From an uncultured Alistipes sp. (GTDB lineage: Bacteria; Bacteroidota; Bacteroidia; Bacteroidales; Rikenellaceae), in the NCBI RefSeq assembly GCF_902388705.1, contig NZ_CABMQJ010000001.1, forward strand, positions 62,001-126,000: a stretch of DNA of 64,000 bases, read 5' to 3'. The position numbers and the translations under genes are program-made. This document shows, one piece after another, positions 54,204 to 62,230 of this stretch. Every line of letters starts with the position of its first letter. The first letter of the stretch is position 1. The notes under the pieces were generated by a model. That model worked only from the letters and a program-made list of their open reading frames with translations. It was not told the origin of the DNA and did not search any database.

Positions 54204-54211
54204 CAAAGATA
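54204..54211 (-). promoter_or_regulatory. -7 box TATCTTTG of the PH-like membrane protein gene
   Basis: Exact match on the minus strand; it directly follows the T-run of the dnaA terminator, so its -33 area lies inside the hairpin. Confidence 0.6.
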
Positions 54212-54212
54212 T

Positions 54213-54243
54213 AAAAAAAGCCGTGACAAAACCTGTCACGGCT
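54213..54243 (-). terminator. dnaA terminator
   Basis: On the minus strand a perfect 10-bp stem (AGCCGTGACA / TGTCACGGCT) is followed by seven T. Confidence 0.9.
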
Positions 54244-54310
54244 CCCTGTTTGGGTATTACGGTATGCAAAGGCGCGCAGCTTTTCGGAAGATTTCCGTCT
54301 TCCGCGAAGC

Positions 54311-55723
54311 TTACTGCGCCAGTACTTTCTTTTCTATTTCTTCGACCTGGCGGCGGAATGCCTTGTCGGTTTCAATCAGGTTCGATACGGCCTTGCACGA
54401 GTGGAGTACGGTCGCGTGGTTGCGCCCTCCGATTGCCGAACCGATGGTCGTGAGCGGCGCCTTGGTGTGCTGCTTCGAGAGGTACATCGCGATTTGGCGG
54501 GCCTGCGCGATTTCCCGTGTGCGCTCGGTGGAGTTGAAGCGGGCGAAATCGAGGTTCAGGTATTCGCATACGACCTTGATGATATGGTCGATCGTGATTT
54601 CCTTCTGGTAGAGCTGGACATACACTTTGAGTATCTCCTTTGCCAGCGATGTGGTGATTTTGCGGCCGAGGAACGAAGCGTTCGCCACCAGCGACGAGAG
54701 CGCACCCTCGATTTCGCGCACGTTGGCCGAGATATTGTCGGCCAGGTAGGCCACGACGTCGTCCGAAATCTGCGCCCCGAGTTTCTGCGCCTTGACGCGG
54801 ATAATCTTGAGTTTCGTATCGTAGTCCGGCGTATTGAGCTGTGCCGAAAGTCCCCACTTGAAGCGGGTCAGCAGCCGCTGCTCGATGTCTTTCAGCTCCA
54901 CGGGCGGCTTGTCCGAAGTGAGAATCAGTTGTTTGCCCGCCAGCTGCAGGTGGTTGAAGATATTGAAGAACGCGTTCTGCGTACCCGTCTTCCCGGTCAG
55001 CTCCTGAATGTCGTCGATGATCAGTACGTCGATCATCTGGTAGAAGTGGATGAAATCGGGGATTTCACCGTTCTTGTAGGCGGTCTGGAACTGTGCCTGG
55101 AACTTGTTCATCGACACGTACAGCACCTGCAGTTCGGGGTGGCGCTGGCGCACCTCGTGGCCGATGGCCTGCACGATATGGGTTTTGCCCAGTCCCGAAT
55201 CCCCGTATATATATAAGGGGTTGAACGGATTGTTGCCCGGATTCACCGCGACGGACATGCCCGCCGAGCGTGCCAGCCGGTTGCACTCGCCCTCGATGAA
55301 AGTCGCGAACGTGAGGCCCGGATTGAGCTGCGGGTCGATAATTATCTTTTTGAGTCCCGGAATAACGAAAGGATTCTTTATATTTGCCGTGTTGGTCTGC
55401 GTGTTGAAACGCGAGATGGCCGTGGTGTCGGCGTCGGCGGTAACGGGTACGACCGGAGTGACCGAGCGGGGCACGGCATAGTGCAGCCGGGTCTGTTGCC
55501 CGTAGAGTTGCGAGATGATCGGGCGCAGGAACGGAATGTAGTTCTTCTCGATCTGGTGTACGTAACTTTCGTTGGGGACACGCAGGCGCAGGTTGGTGCC
55601 GTCGAATTCGAGCGGTACGATAGGCTGGAACCACTTCGCGAACTCCTCTTCGGAAGTCTGTGCCTTGATGCGGTCAAGGCAGTTCTGCCACATATCGCTA
55701 TATGTCTGCGTGTTGTTTAACAT
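54311..55723 (-). CDS. dnaA: chromosomal replication initiator protein
   Basis: The 470-aa DnaA opens the origin. Domain I covers about residues 1-85 (WQNCLDRIKAQTSEEEFAKWFQP). Walker A is GDSGLGKTH, Walker B LIIDDIQ, and the DNA-binding signature GGRNHATVLHSCK lies near the end. The start at 55723 (MLNNTQTYSDMWQ) fits the family; an in-frame start at 55774 runs into the promoter. A DnaA box lies 35 bp upstream, overlapping a probable -7 box. Confidence 0.96.
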   Translation of the reverse strand: MLNNTQTYSDMWQNCLDRIKAQTSEEEFAKWFQPIVPLEFDGTNLRLRVPNESYVHQIEKNYIPFLRPIISQLYGQQTRLHYAVPRSVTPVVPVTADADTTAISRFNTQTNTANIKNPFVIPGLKKIIIDPQLNPGLTFATFIEGECNRLARSAGMSVAVNPGNNPFNPLYIYGDSGLGKTHIVQAIGHEVRQRHPELQVLYVSMNKFQAQFQTAYKNGEIPDFIHFYQMIDVLIIDDIQELTGKTGTQNAFFNIFNHLQLAGKQLILTSDKPPVELKDIEQRLLTRFKWGLSAQLNTPDYDTKLKIIRVKAQKLGAQISDDVVAYLADNISANVREIEGALSSLVANASFLGRKITTSLAKEILKVYVQLYQKEITIDHIIKVVCEYLNLDFARFNSTERTREIAQARQIAMYLSKQHTKAPLTTIGSAIGGRNHATVLHSCKAVSNLIETDKAFRRQVEEIEKKVLAQ

Positions 55724-55757
55724 GATAAGGGTTGCACTGTTTTTGATGTGACAAAGT

Positions 55758-55766
55758 TGTGAATAA
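55758..55766 (-). promoter_or_regulatory. DnaA box TTATTCACA upstream of dnaA
   Basis: Exact TTATNCACA match on the minus strand. It overlaps CAACTTTG (55759-55752), a near-consensus -7 box for dnaA, so DnaA could repress its own gene. Confidence 0.65.
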
Positions 55767-55861
55767 TTTTGCAAAAAGATTTCCGAAAATATGTTGCAAT
55801 TTCACTTTTTTTATATATAGAAAAACAACGGTTTCCGGATGGTCGATTTTAACTCCCTGAT

Positions 55862-55893
55862 ATTGAATAATCGAAATATATTTTATATATTTG
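55862..55893 (+). promoter_or_regulatory. promoter of the phosphosugar mutase gene (ATTG, 20 bp, TATATTTG)
   Basis: The -7 TATATTTG is at 55886-55893 with TTG 20 bp upstream (55863-55865). The leader is about 50 nt and AT-rich. Confidence 0.7.
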
Positions 55894-55950
55894 CATATAA
55901 ATTTTTTGAATCATCTTATAACTAAATTATAAATAAAACTAATAAGACTT

Positions 55951-57693
55951 ATGGCTAACGAATTGGAGCAAATGGTGCTGAAAAAAGCACAGACATGGCT
56001 TGACGGCCACTACGATGAAGCCACTAAAAAACAGGTTAAGTACCTGATGGATAACGATATGAAAGAGCTTGTCGAAAGCTTTTACAAAGACCTCGAATTC
56101 GGCACGGGCGGCCTGCGCGGCATCATGGGTGTGGGTTCCAACCGCATGAATGTCTATACCGTAGGCGCTGCGACACAGGGGCTTGCGAACTACCTCAAGA
56201 AGAACTTCGCGGGCGAGCAGATCCGGGTTGCGATCGGGCACGACAGCCGCAATAATTCGCGTATGTTCGCCGAGCGTGTCGCCGACATTTTCGCCTCGAA
56301 CGGATTTACCGTTTTCCTGTTCGACGCCCTGCGTCCGACGCCCGAATTGAGCTTCGCCATCCGCGAGTTGAAATGCCATTCGGGCGTGGTGGTTACCGCC
56401 TCGCACAACCCCAAGGAGTACAACGGTTACAAGGCCTATTGGACGGACGGTTCGCAGGTCACTGCGCCGCACGACAAGAACATCATCGCCGAGGTGGAGA
56501 AGATTACCGACGTGAACATGATTCTAACGGGCAGGAATCCGGAGAACATTCAGGTGCTCGACGAGAAATTCGACGAAATCTATTTAAATAAGGTACACGA
56601 ACTGTCGCTCTCGCCCGAAAGCGTGAAGAAGTACCACGACATGAAGATTGTCTACTCCCCGATGCACGGTGCGGGCGTCCGCCTGGTTCCTGCGTCGCTG
56701 AAGAAGTTTGGTTTCACGAACGTAATCATGGTTCCCGAGCAGTCCGTCATCGACGGCAACTTCCCCACCGTCGAGTCGCCCAATCCCGAGGAGCGCAAAA
56801 CCATGTCGATGGCTATCGACCTCGCAGCGAAGCAGGGCGCCGACCTCGTGCTGGCCACCGACCCCGATTCCGACCGGATCGGCGTGGCGCTTCGCAACAA
56901 GAAAGGCGAATACGTGCTGCTGAACGGCAACCAGACCCTCGTGCTGCTGTTGAGCTACCAGCTGACCCGCTGGGCCGAGCGCGGCGAGCTGGACGGCAAC
57001 CAGTATGTCGTGAAGACCATCGTTACCTCGCAGATGGCCAACGCCGTGGCCGATTATTTCAAGGTGAAGTGCTACGACTGCCTCACGGGTTTCAAGTACA
57101 TCGCCAAGATTATCCGCGAGAACGAAGGCAAGGCCAAGTATATCGGCGGCGGCGAGGAGTCGTTCGGCTACCTTGCGGGCGACTACGTGCGCGACAAGGA
57201 TGCCGTGTCGGCCTGCTCGCTGGCAGCCGAGGCAGCCGCATGGGCCATGGATACGATGGGCCTGACGCTCTACGAGTGGCTGCAGGAACTCTATGTGAAG
57301 TACGGTTTCTACCGCGAGGGCCTCGTTTCGGTCGTCCGCAAGGGCAAGGAGGGCGCCGAGCTGATTCAGAAGATGATGGTCGACTTCCGCGAAAACCCGC
57401 CCAAAACGATTCTCGGTTCGCCCGTAGTGAAAATCAACGACTTCCTTTCGCTCGAGCAGACCGATGTGAAGAGCGGCGCCAAGACCCCAATCGTGCAGGA
57501 TCAGAGCAATGTGCTCCAGTGGTTTACCGAGGACGGAACGCTCGTTTCTGTTCGCCCGTCGGGTACGGAGCCGAAAATCAAGTTCTATTTCGGCGTGAAG
57601 GCTCCCCTGCAATCGGTCGCGGACTTCGAGCGGGTGTTGGGCGAACTCGACGCCAAAATCGAGGGTATCAAGAAAGACCTCAAACTGGAGTAG
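55951..57693 (+). CDS. phospho-sugar mutase (phosphoglucomutase/phosphomannomutase)
   Basis: The 580-aa alpha-D-phosphohexomutase interconverts 1- and 6-phosphates of hexoses. The phosphoserine loop is VVVTASHNPKEYNGYK, the metal loop ATDPDSDRIGV, the sugar loop GGGEESFGYL and the phosphate-binding loop RPSGTEPKIKFY. Length and N-terminal extension (FGTGGLRGIMGVG) match the long PGM type. Glucose or mannose preference cannot be decided. Confidence 0.93.
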   Translation: MANELEQMVLKKAQTWLDGHYDEATKKQVKYLMDNDMKELVESFYKDLEFGTGGLRGIMGVGSNRMNVYTVGAATQGLANYLKKNFAGEQIRVAIGHDSRNNSRMFAERVADIFASNGFTVFLFDALRPTPELSFAIRELKCHSGVVVTASHNPKEYNGYKAYWTDGSQVTAPHDKNIIAEVEKITDVNMILTGRNPENIQVLDEKFDEIYLNKVHELSLSPESVKKYHDMKIVYSPMHGAGVRLVPASLKKFGFTNVIMVPEQSVIDGNFPTVESPNPEERKTMSMAIDLAAKQGADLVLATDPDSDRIGVALRNKKGEYVLLNGNQTLVLLLSYQLTRWAERGELDGNQYVVKTIVTSQMANAVADYFKVKCYDCLTGFKYIAKIIRENEGKAKYIGGGEESFGYLAGDYVRDKDAVSACSLAAEAAAWAMDTMGLTLYEWLQELYVKYGFYREGLVSVVRKGKEGAELIQKMMVDFRENPPKTILGSPVVKINDFLSLEQTDVKSGAKTPIVQDQSNVLQWFTEDGTLVSVRPSGTEPKIKFYFGVKAPLQSVADFERVLGELDAKIEGIKKDLKLE

Positions 57694-57718
57694 TCGCTAC
57701 CCTGCCGTGTTTCTGAAA

Positions 57719-57750
57719 AACGTCCCGGACTCATACGAGTTCGGGACGTT
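57719..57750 (+). terminator. terminator of the phosphosugar mutase gene
   Basis: A 14-bp stem with one G-T pair (AACGTCCCGGACTC / GAGTTCGGGACGTT), loop ATAC, 25 bp after the stop. Confidence 0.8.
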
Positions 57751-57935
57751 GTCGTTCCGCAGGTTTCAAGGCGTCTATCCCTGCGCTTCACTTCCGCATA
57801 CTGCTCTTGCCCTGCCTCCATGCGCTGCTGTCATACTCCTGCTGCCGGTTTTTCCGTTCCGGCAGCGGCTGTGCCCGGGGAGTCGCGTCGACGATCGTTT
57901 CGGGAATTGTTGTTGCCGGCGTGTTATTACCCACA
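57751..57935. other. gap between the mutase terminator and the plug-like gene promoter
   Basis: Pyrimidine-rich, mid-GC stretch with no promoter or RNA features recognised; open frames across it look like chance. Confidence 0.4.
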
Positions 57936-57943
57936 GAAATTTG
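57936..57943 (+). promoter_or_regulatory. possible -7 box GAAATTTG of the plug-like exported protein gene
   Basis: One mismatch from TAnnTTTG. Both operator-like palindromes lie directly downstream of it, before the ATG at 57994. Confidence 0.4.
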
Positions 57944-57946
57944 CAC

Positions 57947-57962
57947 ATCTAAATTTTTAGTT
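57947..57962. promoter_or_regulatory. imperfect operator ATCTA-N6-TAGTT
   Basis: Same layout as the three ACTA-N6-TAGT sites, one mismatch in the left half; 23 bp centre to centre from the perfect site. Confidence 0.5.
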
Positions 57963-57968
57963 CTATTT

Positions 57969-57986
57969 TTACTAAAATTTTAGTAA
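57969..57986. promoter_or_regulatory. perfect 18-bp palindrome TTACTAAAATTTTAGTAA
   Basis: It contains ACTA-N6-TAGT, the same form as the two sites before blaI, and ends 7 bp before the ATG. A bound repressor here would block transcription or the ribosome. Confidence 0.75.
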
Positions 57987-57993
57987 CAGACGT

Positions 57994-58905
57994 ATGAAAA
58001 ATGTCTTTATCCGGACAGCGGCCCTTGCGGGCGCTTGCATGGCGATAGCCGGGGTGTCGGCCCAGGAACCGCAGAAACCCGAGGCGCAACTTCGTTTCGA
58101 TCAGGCGCAGCGCGAGGAGGTGGCCGATCAGGCACCCTACTCCGACCTTGCAGCTGCGGCTGCCGGACGGCCGTTTGCCTATAAGCTCAACAAAAAACGC
58201 ACTACGGAGGCCGTAGCCTACGATGCCGTAACCTTGTGGAACGTGCGCAAGGTACGGGTTAAGAACCGCCGCATGCGGCTTTCGGATACGACACGGCGTG
58301 AAAAGGTACGGTTGCTGAAATTTTTCACCGAACGCAGCCGTAAAAAGGGGGTGCGTCCTCACCTGCTCGGCAATGTTGCGGGCTACAACTGGTTCGGGGG
58401 CGAGCAGTACGACCCGAAGAGCCGCAAAATGCGCTATGTCCCGAAATATATTGGGTCGTACACCCTGCGCGACGAATACGAAGCGGCGCGCAAGGCGCTC
58501 GGGAACGAACTGATGTTCAAGGTGCCCGACGAACTGTGGCGCGAGTTGTCCGACAAGGCCGTCTATGAGCTCGACGGCGTGCGTGTTCCGGGCAGTATTT
58601 TTCAGTTTATCGACGGATTGGTGCTGCGCACGCTCGAGATACATACCGACGATGAAACGATGGCCCGCTACGGCACGGACCAGGGAGTCGTTATCGGGGA
58701 TATTTATCCCGATCGCCGGCCGCTCGTGATTTTCGACGGTGAATTCTCCACCCTCGAATCGTGGCTGAAGATGTGCCATACCAACGCATTTTCGATGGCA
58801 GCGGCAGTTCCTATGCGCTATTTCTACATGCTGCCCGTCGAAGCGGTGCAAAAGTACGGCAGGCCGGGAAAATACGGCGCGATATGTATCGAACTTGCCG
58901 AGTAG
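57994..58905 (+). CDS. exported protein with a TonB-plug-like C-terminal segment
   Basis: The 303-aa product has a signal peptide (residues 1-23, ending VSAQ). A basic middle region (85-125) follows. The last 60 residues read PLVIFDGEF ... MLPVEAVQKYGRPGKYGAICIEL. This is the pattern seen at the end of TonB-receptor plug domains and in the tails of M56/TonB-type proteins in Bacteroidota (PLxVxDG ... I..I.VLK ... YG..G..GVI.I). No barrel follows, so it should be a soluble periplasmic protein. Its promoter shares palindromes with blaI, predicting common control. Family not recognised. Confidence 0.7.
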   Translation: MKNVFIRTAALAGACMAIAGVSAQEPQKPEAQLRFDQAQREEVADQAPYSDLAAAAAGRPFAYKLNKKRTTEAVAYDAVTLWNVRKVRVKNRRMRLSDTTRREKVRLLKFFTERSRKKGVRPHLLGNVAGYNWFGGEQYDPKSRKMRYVPKYIGSYTLRDEYEAARKALGNELMFKVPDELWRELSDKAVYELDGVRVPGSIFQFIDGLVLRTLEIHTDDETMARYGTDQGVVIGDIYPDRRPLVIFDGEFSTLESWLKMCHTNAFSMAAAVPMRYFYMLPVEAVQKYGRPGKYGAICIELAE

Positions 58906-58966
58906 CGATTCCGGCCGCGTACGATTGCCTGTCCTTCCGGAATGACTCCTTACCGAATAGGTGCTA

Positions 58967-58999
58967 CCCTGCTCTCAAGCCGTTGAGAGCGGGTTTTTT
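58967..58999 (+). terminator. terminator of the plug-like protein gene
   Basis: An 11-bp stem with one bulge (CCC-T-GCTCTCAA / TTGAGAGCGGG), loop GCCG, then six T. Confidence 0.9.
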
Positions 59000-59029
59000 A
59001 CTTTTCCGGAAAAATAATTAAAAAAATAG

Positions 59030-59060
59030 TTGTATAACTAATATTTTAGTTTTACCTTCG
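59030..59060 (+). promoter_or_regulatory. probable blaI promoter (TTG, 20 bp, TACCTTCG)
   Basis: TTG at 59030-59032 and a -7 with one mismatch at 59053-59060. The first operator fills the spacer. Confidence 0.5.
59036..59051. promoter_or_regulatory. operator 1: AACTA-N6-TAGTT
   Basis: Inverted repeat between the proposed -33 and -7 boxes of blaI. A TAGTT directly upstream (59027-59031) adds another half-site. Confidence 0.7.
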
Positions 59061-59073
59061 TGTCAGGATAATC

Positions 59074-59089
59074 AACTAAATATATAGTT
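59074..59089. promoter_or_regulatory. operator 2: AACTA-N6-TAGTT
   Basis: Second copy, 38 bp centre to centre from the first, ending at the base before the blaI ATG. Confidence 0.7.
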
Positions 59090-59473
59090 ATGGCAGAAAC
59101 AGCGAAGAGCCGACCGCAGGAACTGACCCGTGCAGAACTGGAAATCATGCAGGTTTTATGGGCCAAAGGAGCCGTCGTCGTACACGATATTCTCGACGAG
59201 ATGGACGAACCCAAACCGGCCTACAACACCGTTTCGACAATTGTCCGCATTCTCGAAAAGAAAGGTTTCGTGTCGCACAAGGCCTATGGCAAGACCCACG
59301 AATATTACCCCCTTATCTCGAAAGACGACTATGCGCGCCGTTATATGGATACCGTGCTGAACAACTTCTTCGGCGGTTCCGTGAGCCGGCTGGTGTCGTT
59401 CTTCTCCGAAAACAAGGCGATTTCGCTGGAGGAAACCGATGCTATCCTGGACATGCTCAAAAAACGCAAGTGA
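59090..59473 (+). CDS. blaI: BlaI/MecI/CopY-family transcription repressor
   Basis: The 127-aa protein is a winged-helix repressor (LTRAELEIMQVLWAKGAVVVHDIL, PAYNTVSTIVRILEKKGFVSH) with the typical C-terminal dimerisation helices. In known systems the partner M56 protease causes cleavage or release of the repressor. Its stop overlaps the protease start by one base (TGATG), so the two are translated together. Two matching palindromes in its promoter suggest autoregulation. No beta-lactamase gene is nearby. Confidence 0.92.
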   Translation: MAETAKSRPQELTRAELEIMQVLWAKGAVVVHDILDEMDEPKPAYNTVSTIVRILEKKGFVSHKAYGKTHEYYPLISKDDYARRYMDTVLNNFFGGSVSRLVSFFSENKAISLEETDAILDMLKKRK

Positions 59474-61704
59474 TGAAATCCCCGGCCCTTTACCTGCTTG
59501 AAGTGCTTTTTTGCAGCGGTTTGCTGCTGGCTTTTTACCGCCTGCTGCTCGTCCGCAAGGTTTCCTATGCGGCCTGCCGCCGTTATCTGGTGTTCGCTGT
59601 GTGGCTCTCCGTCGTGATTCCGGCACTCAACATTCCCCTCTACCCTGCCCGCACGGTGGTTTATCCGCTGCCGCTGATTGCAGCCGTGCCTGCGGCGGAG
59701 TTGCCGGAGCCTGACGGCATCGGTGTCGGGACGATGGCGGAAATAAGGGTGCCGGACGAATTTACGGCTCCGGCTGTCGATTGGGGACATGTCGCCCGCG
59801 TCGCACTCCTTGTATTGTATGTGCTGACTGCGGCCGTGTCGCTGGGAATCCTCGCTGTGCGCATCGCCGGTATCCGGCGCCTGCGCCGCCGTTCCCGGAT
59901 TACCGAGTGCGGGGAATATGCGGTTGCGGAGAATCAGCAGGTCGAAACACCCTTTTCATTCTTTCGTACGGTCTTTCTCGGCGAGGGCTACGAGGGGCGC
60001 AGGCGCGGAATCGTGCTTTGCCACGAGGCGAGCCACATTCGCCATCGCCACACCTGCGAGCGTATAGCCGTCGAATCGGTGCGCTGTATCTTCTGGTTCA
60101 ATCCATTCGTGTGGATAGCTGCACGCTGGCTCTCCGAGGTGCAGGAGTGGGAAGCCGACCGCGACGTGCTCGACGCGGGATACGACCTTACCGAATACAG
60201 AACGATTATTTTCCGTCAACTCTTCGGTTATAATCCGGATATAGCCTGCGGGTTGAATCATTCACTCACTAAAAACCGATTTGCCATGATGACACAATTC
60301 CGAATGCGCCGATTCGCGTTCCTGCGCCTCGGTGCAGCCGTCCCGATAGTGGCGGGAATGATACTCCTTTGCAGTTTTACGACCCGGACGCCCGATGCCG
60401 AAGCCCCTGACGGAACATCCGTCCATATCGGCGAAAACGGCGCCATCACCCTGAACGGGCGTTCCGTTACCCGCGACGAGCTGTCCGGCTATGTGGCTGC
60501 GCAGCGCGAAATCCTTTCCGGCGCCGGCCGGGAGGCTATGCAGCAGCTGCCTGCGGACGAAGTTTCCGGTAATCCGGCGACCGCCGTAAACAAAACGGTG
60601 ACATTCGGCTCTTCGGGCCTGCTGGAGGTGCTCTGTGCCGACAGGGTCTATCCGTCCGATGTACAAACGATGATATTCGCCGGCAACGTGCGTGTCCGTT
60701 TCAGGGACGATTCGCCCGACCCGACGATGAAAGACGGCTTGACGGAAATAACCTGCGACAGCCTGATTGTGAACAGCGCCGACCGGAGTTTCGAATGCTT
60801 CGATGCCTTGTTGCGGAATACTGTGAGGCTCTCGGTGGGTGACTGGTACCGCATTTCCGCCAATAGTTACGGGAACTGGAACCGGGAGATGAAAAATGTG
60901 GTGGAAACTTCGCTGAATACTGTCCTTATACAGGTTTCTTCCGACGGGAACATACTGCTGAACGGCGAGCCTGCAACGACCGCCGGATTGAAAGAACGGC
61001 TTATCGCGTGGCGCAGTGAGCGTCCCTCTGCCGATGTCGGAGCATGGATTATGGCCCGGAAAAATACGAGTATGGGCGTTGTGACCGACGTGAAACAGGC
61101 TTTGCGTGCCGCCGGCATACTGCGTGTGCTGTATGACGGAACCGACGACCGTGCGGTCGTGCGCATGCTGCCGCCGGATACGACGGTACAGCCGGTCGAC
61201 GGAAGGATAAATGTCACCGATGTGACATCCTCCGGCAACGATTTCAGAATCAAGGAGCGCAATCTGTTTCTGGTGCTGGTCAACGGCTCGGGCAAGGTGA
61301 TGGCCGGGACTGCCGGCCGGCAGGAGGTGATTGATGCCGGGGAACTTACGGCGCGTGTCAAGGCGTTCGTGCTCAACCCGTCCAACGATTCCGGGTTTTC
61401 CGAGAGGTCGGATGCCGAATTCGACCTTCCCGGCGGCGGTAAGATGAGTTATCCGGTGAGCCAGGGCGTCGTATCGCTGCAAATGGCCCGCGATGCCTCC
61501 TACGGTCGCTATCGCGAAGTGCAGAGCCGCATTGCGCAGGCGTTCGACGATGTCCGCGCCGGGTTGGCGCTGCGGCAGTTCGGAAAAGCCTTTGATGAAC
61601 TGTCCGACGCACAGCGGCAGGTGGTGATGCGGGCCGTGCCGCTGAAAGTTTCCGAGGCCGAACCGCACACGCTGGCCGAACCCCGCACGCTTCCCCGGCG
61701 ATAA
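59473..61704 (+). CDS. M56 (BlaR1-type) membrane protease fused to tandem ExbD-like periplasmic domains
   Basis: The 743-aa protein has four hydrophobic segments (about 4-24, 36-58, 107-130, 283-300). The M56 zinc motif is HEASH (184-188) and a likely third ligand is E227 in EWEADRD. After the last helix the protein should be periplasmic. Residues about 484-556 (VLIQVSSDGNILLNGEP ... GVVTDVKQALRAAGI) resemble a short ExbD/TolR domain. Residues about 568-731 (IKERNLFLVLVN, LNPSND, GVVSLQMARDASYGRYREVQ, PLKVSEAEP) match the long Bacteroidota ExbD type. A region at 375-460 is weakly OstA-like. No ExbD membrane helix is present. It probably signals to BlaI. Confidence 0.85.
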   Translation: MKSPALYLLEVLFCSGLLLAFYRLLLVRKVSYAACRRYLVFAVWLSVVIPALNIPLYPARTVVYPLPLIAAVPAAELPEPDGIGVGTMAEIRVPDEFTAPAVDWGHVARVALLVLYVLTAAVSLGILAVRIAGIRRLRRRSRITECGEYAVAENQQVETPFSFFRTVFLGEGYEGRRRGIVLCHEASHIRHRHTCERIAVESVRCIFWFNPFVWIAARWLSEVQEWEADRDVLDAGYDLTEYRTIIFRQLFGYNPDIACGLNHSLTKNRFAMMTQFRMRRFAFLRLGAAVPIVAGMILLCSFTTRTPDAEAPDGTSVHIGENGAITLNGRSVTRDELSGYVAAQREILSGAGREAMQQLPADEVSGNPATAVNKTVTFGSSGLLEVLCADRVYPSDVQTMIFAGNVRVRFRDDSPDPTMKDGLTEITCDSLIVNSADRSFECFDALLRNTVRLSVGDWYRISANSYGNWNREMKNVVETSLNTVLIQVSSDGNILLNGEPATTAGLKERLIAWRSERPSADVGAWIMARKNTSMGVVTDVKQALRAAGILRVLYDGTDDRAVVRMLPPDTTVQPVDGRINVTDVTSSGNDFRIKERNLFLVLVNGSGKVMAGTAGRQEVIDAGELTARVKAFVLNPSNDSGFSERSDAEFDLPGGGKMSYPVSQGVVSLQMARDASYGRYREVQSRIAQAFDDVRAGLALRQFGKAFDELSDAQRQVVMRAVPLKVSEAEPHTLAEPRTLPRR

Positions 61705-61744
61705 CCGGCATATCCGGTTCTCTCCGGTGCTTTCTCGATGCAAA

Positions 61745-61786
61745 CATCCCGCACAGCGGCTTCCGGCCCTGTGCGGGATGTTTTTT
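61745..61786 (+). terminator. terminator of the blaI-M56 operon
   Basis: A perfect 12-bp stem (CATCCCGCACAG / CTGTGCGGGATG), 12-nt loop, six T. Confidence 0.9.
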
Positions 61787-61908
61787 CGTATCAGACTTTC
61801 CGTATTCGTATCGGGTTTTTAAACCCGGCGCAACATTCTTTGCCTTTCCCCGGCCATTTCTTACGGGGCGTGTCTCGTATCCGGCCTTGTGCGTCCGGCT
61901 TGCATCTA

Positions 61909-62229
61909 TCAGAGTTTCGGATTGTTTTTATGCCGTTCCCTGTCGCGGGAGGTTTTCTTGGCGAAGTTCGCTTCCATGGCAGCCGTGAGGTCTACGCCCG
62001 TTTGGTTGGCAAGGCACGTCAATACCCACAGCACGTCGGCCATTTCGTCCGCGAGGTTGCATTTCTCTCCCTCTTTGAACGACTGGTCGCCGTATTTGCG
62101 CGCCATGATGCGCGCCAGCTCCCCCACCTCTTCCGTGAGTACGGCCATATTCGTCAGTTCGCTGAAGTAACGCACGCCGTACTCCTTGATCCATGCGTCG
62201 ACACGTTCCTGTAATTCTTTGATTTCCAT
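61909..62229 (-). CDS. MazG-like nucleotide pyrophosphohydrolase
   Basis: The 106-aa protein has the MazG-type metal motif: TEEVGELAR and LADEMADVLWVLT (EExxE ... ExxD). Such proteins cleave NTPs or dNTPs to the monophosphate and so clean the nucleotide pool. It begins 1 bp after the O-methyltransferase stop and is the last gene of a four-gene minus-strand unit. Confidence 0.88.
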   Translation of the reverse strand: MEIKELQERVDAWIKEYGVRYFSELTNMAVLTEEVGELARIMARKYGDQSFKEGEKCNLADEMADVLWVLTCLANQTGVDLTAAMEANFAKKTSRDRERHKNNPKL

Positions 62230-62230
62230 C

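Noticed and set aside
55724..55950. Possible replication origin next to dnaA
   Set aside because: The region is AT-rich but only one DnaA box was recognised; an origin would need a cluster.
57707..57952. 81-codon plus-strand frame between the mutase and plug-like genes
   Set aside because: Begins inside the mutase terminator and has a chance-like Cys/Pro-rich composition.
59090..61704. Beta-lactam resistance operon
   Set aside because: BlaI and an M56 protease are present, but the sensor domain is not a penicillin-binding domain and no beta-lactamase or PBP2a gene is in the window.
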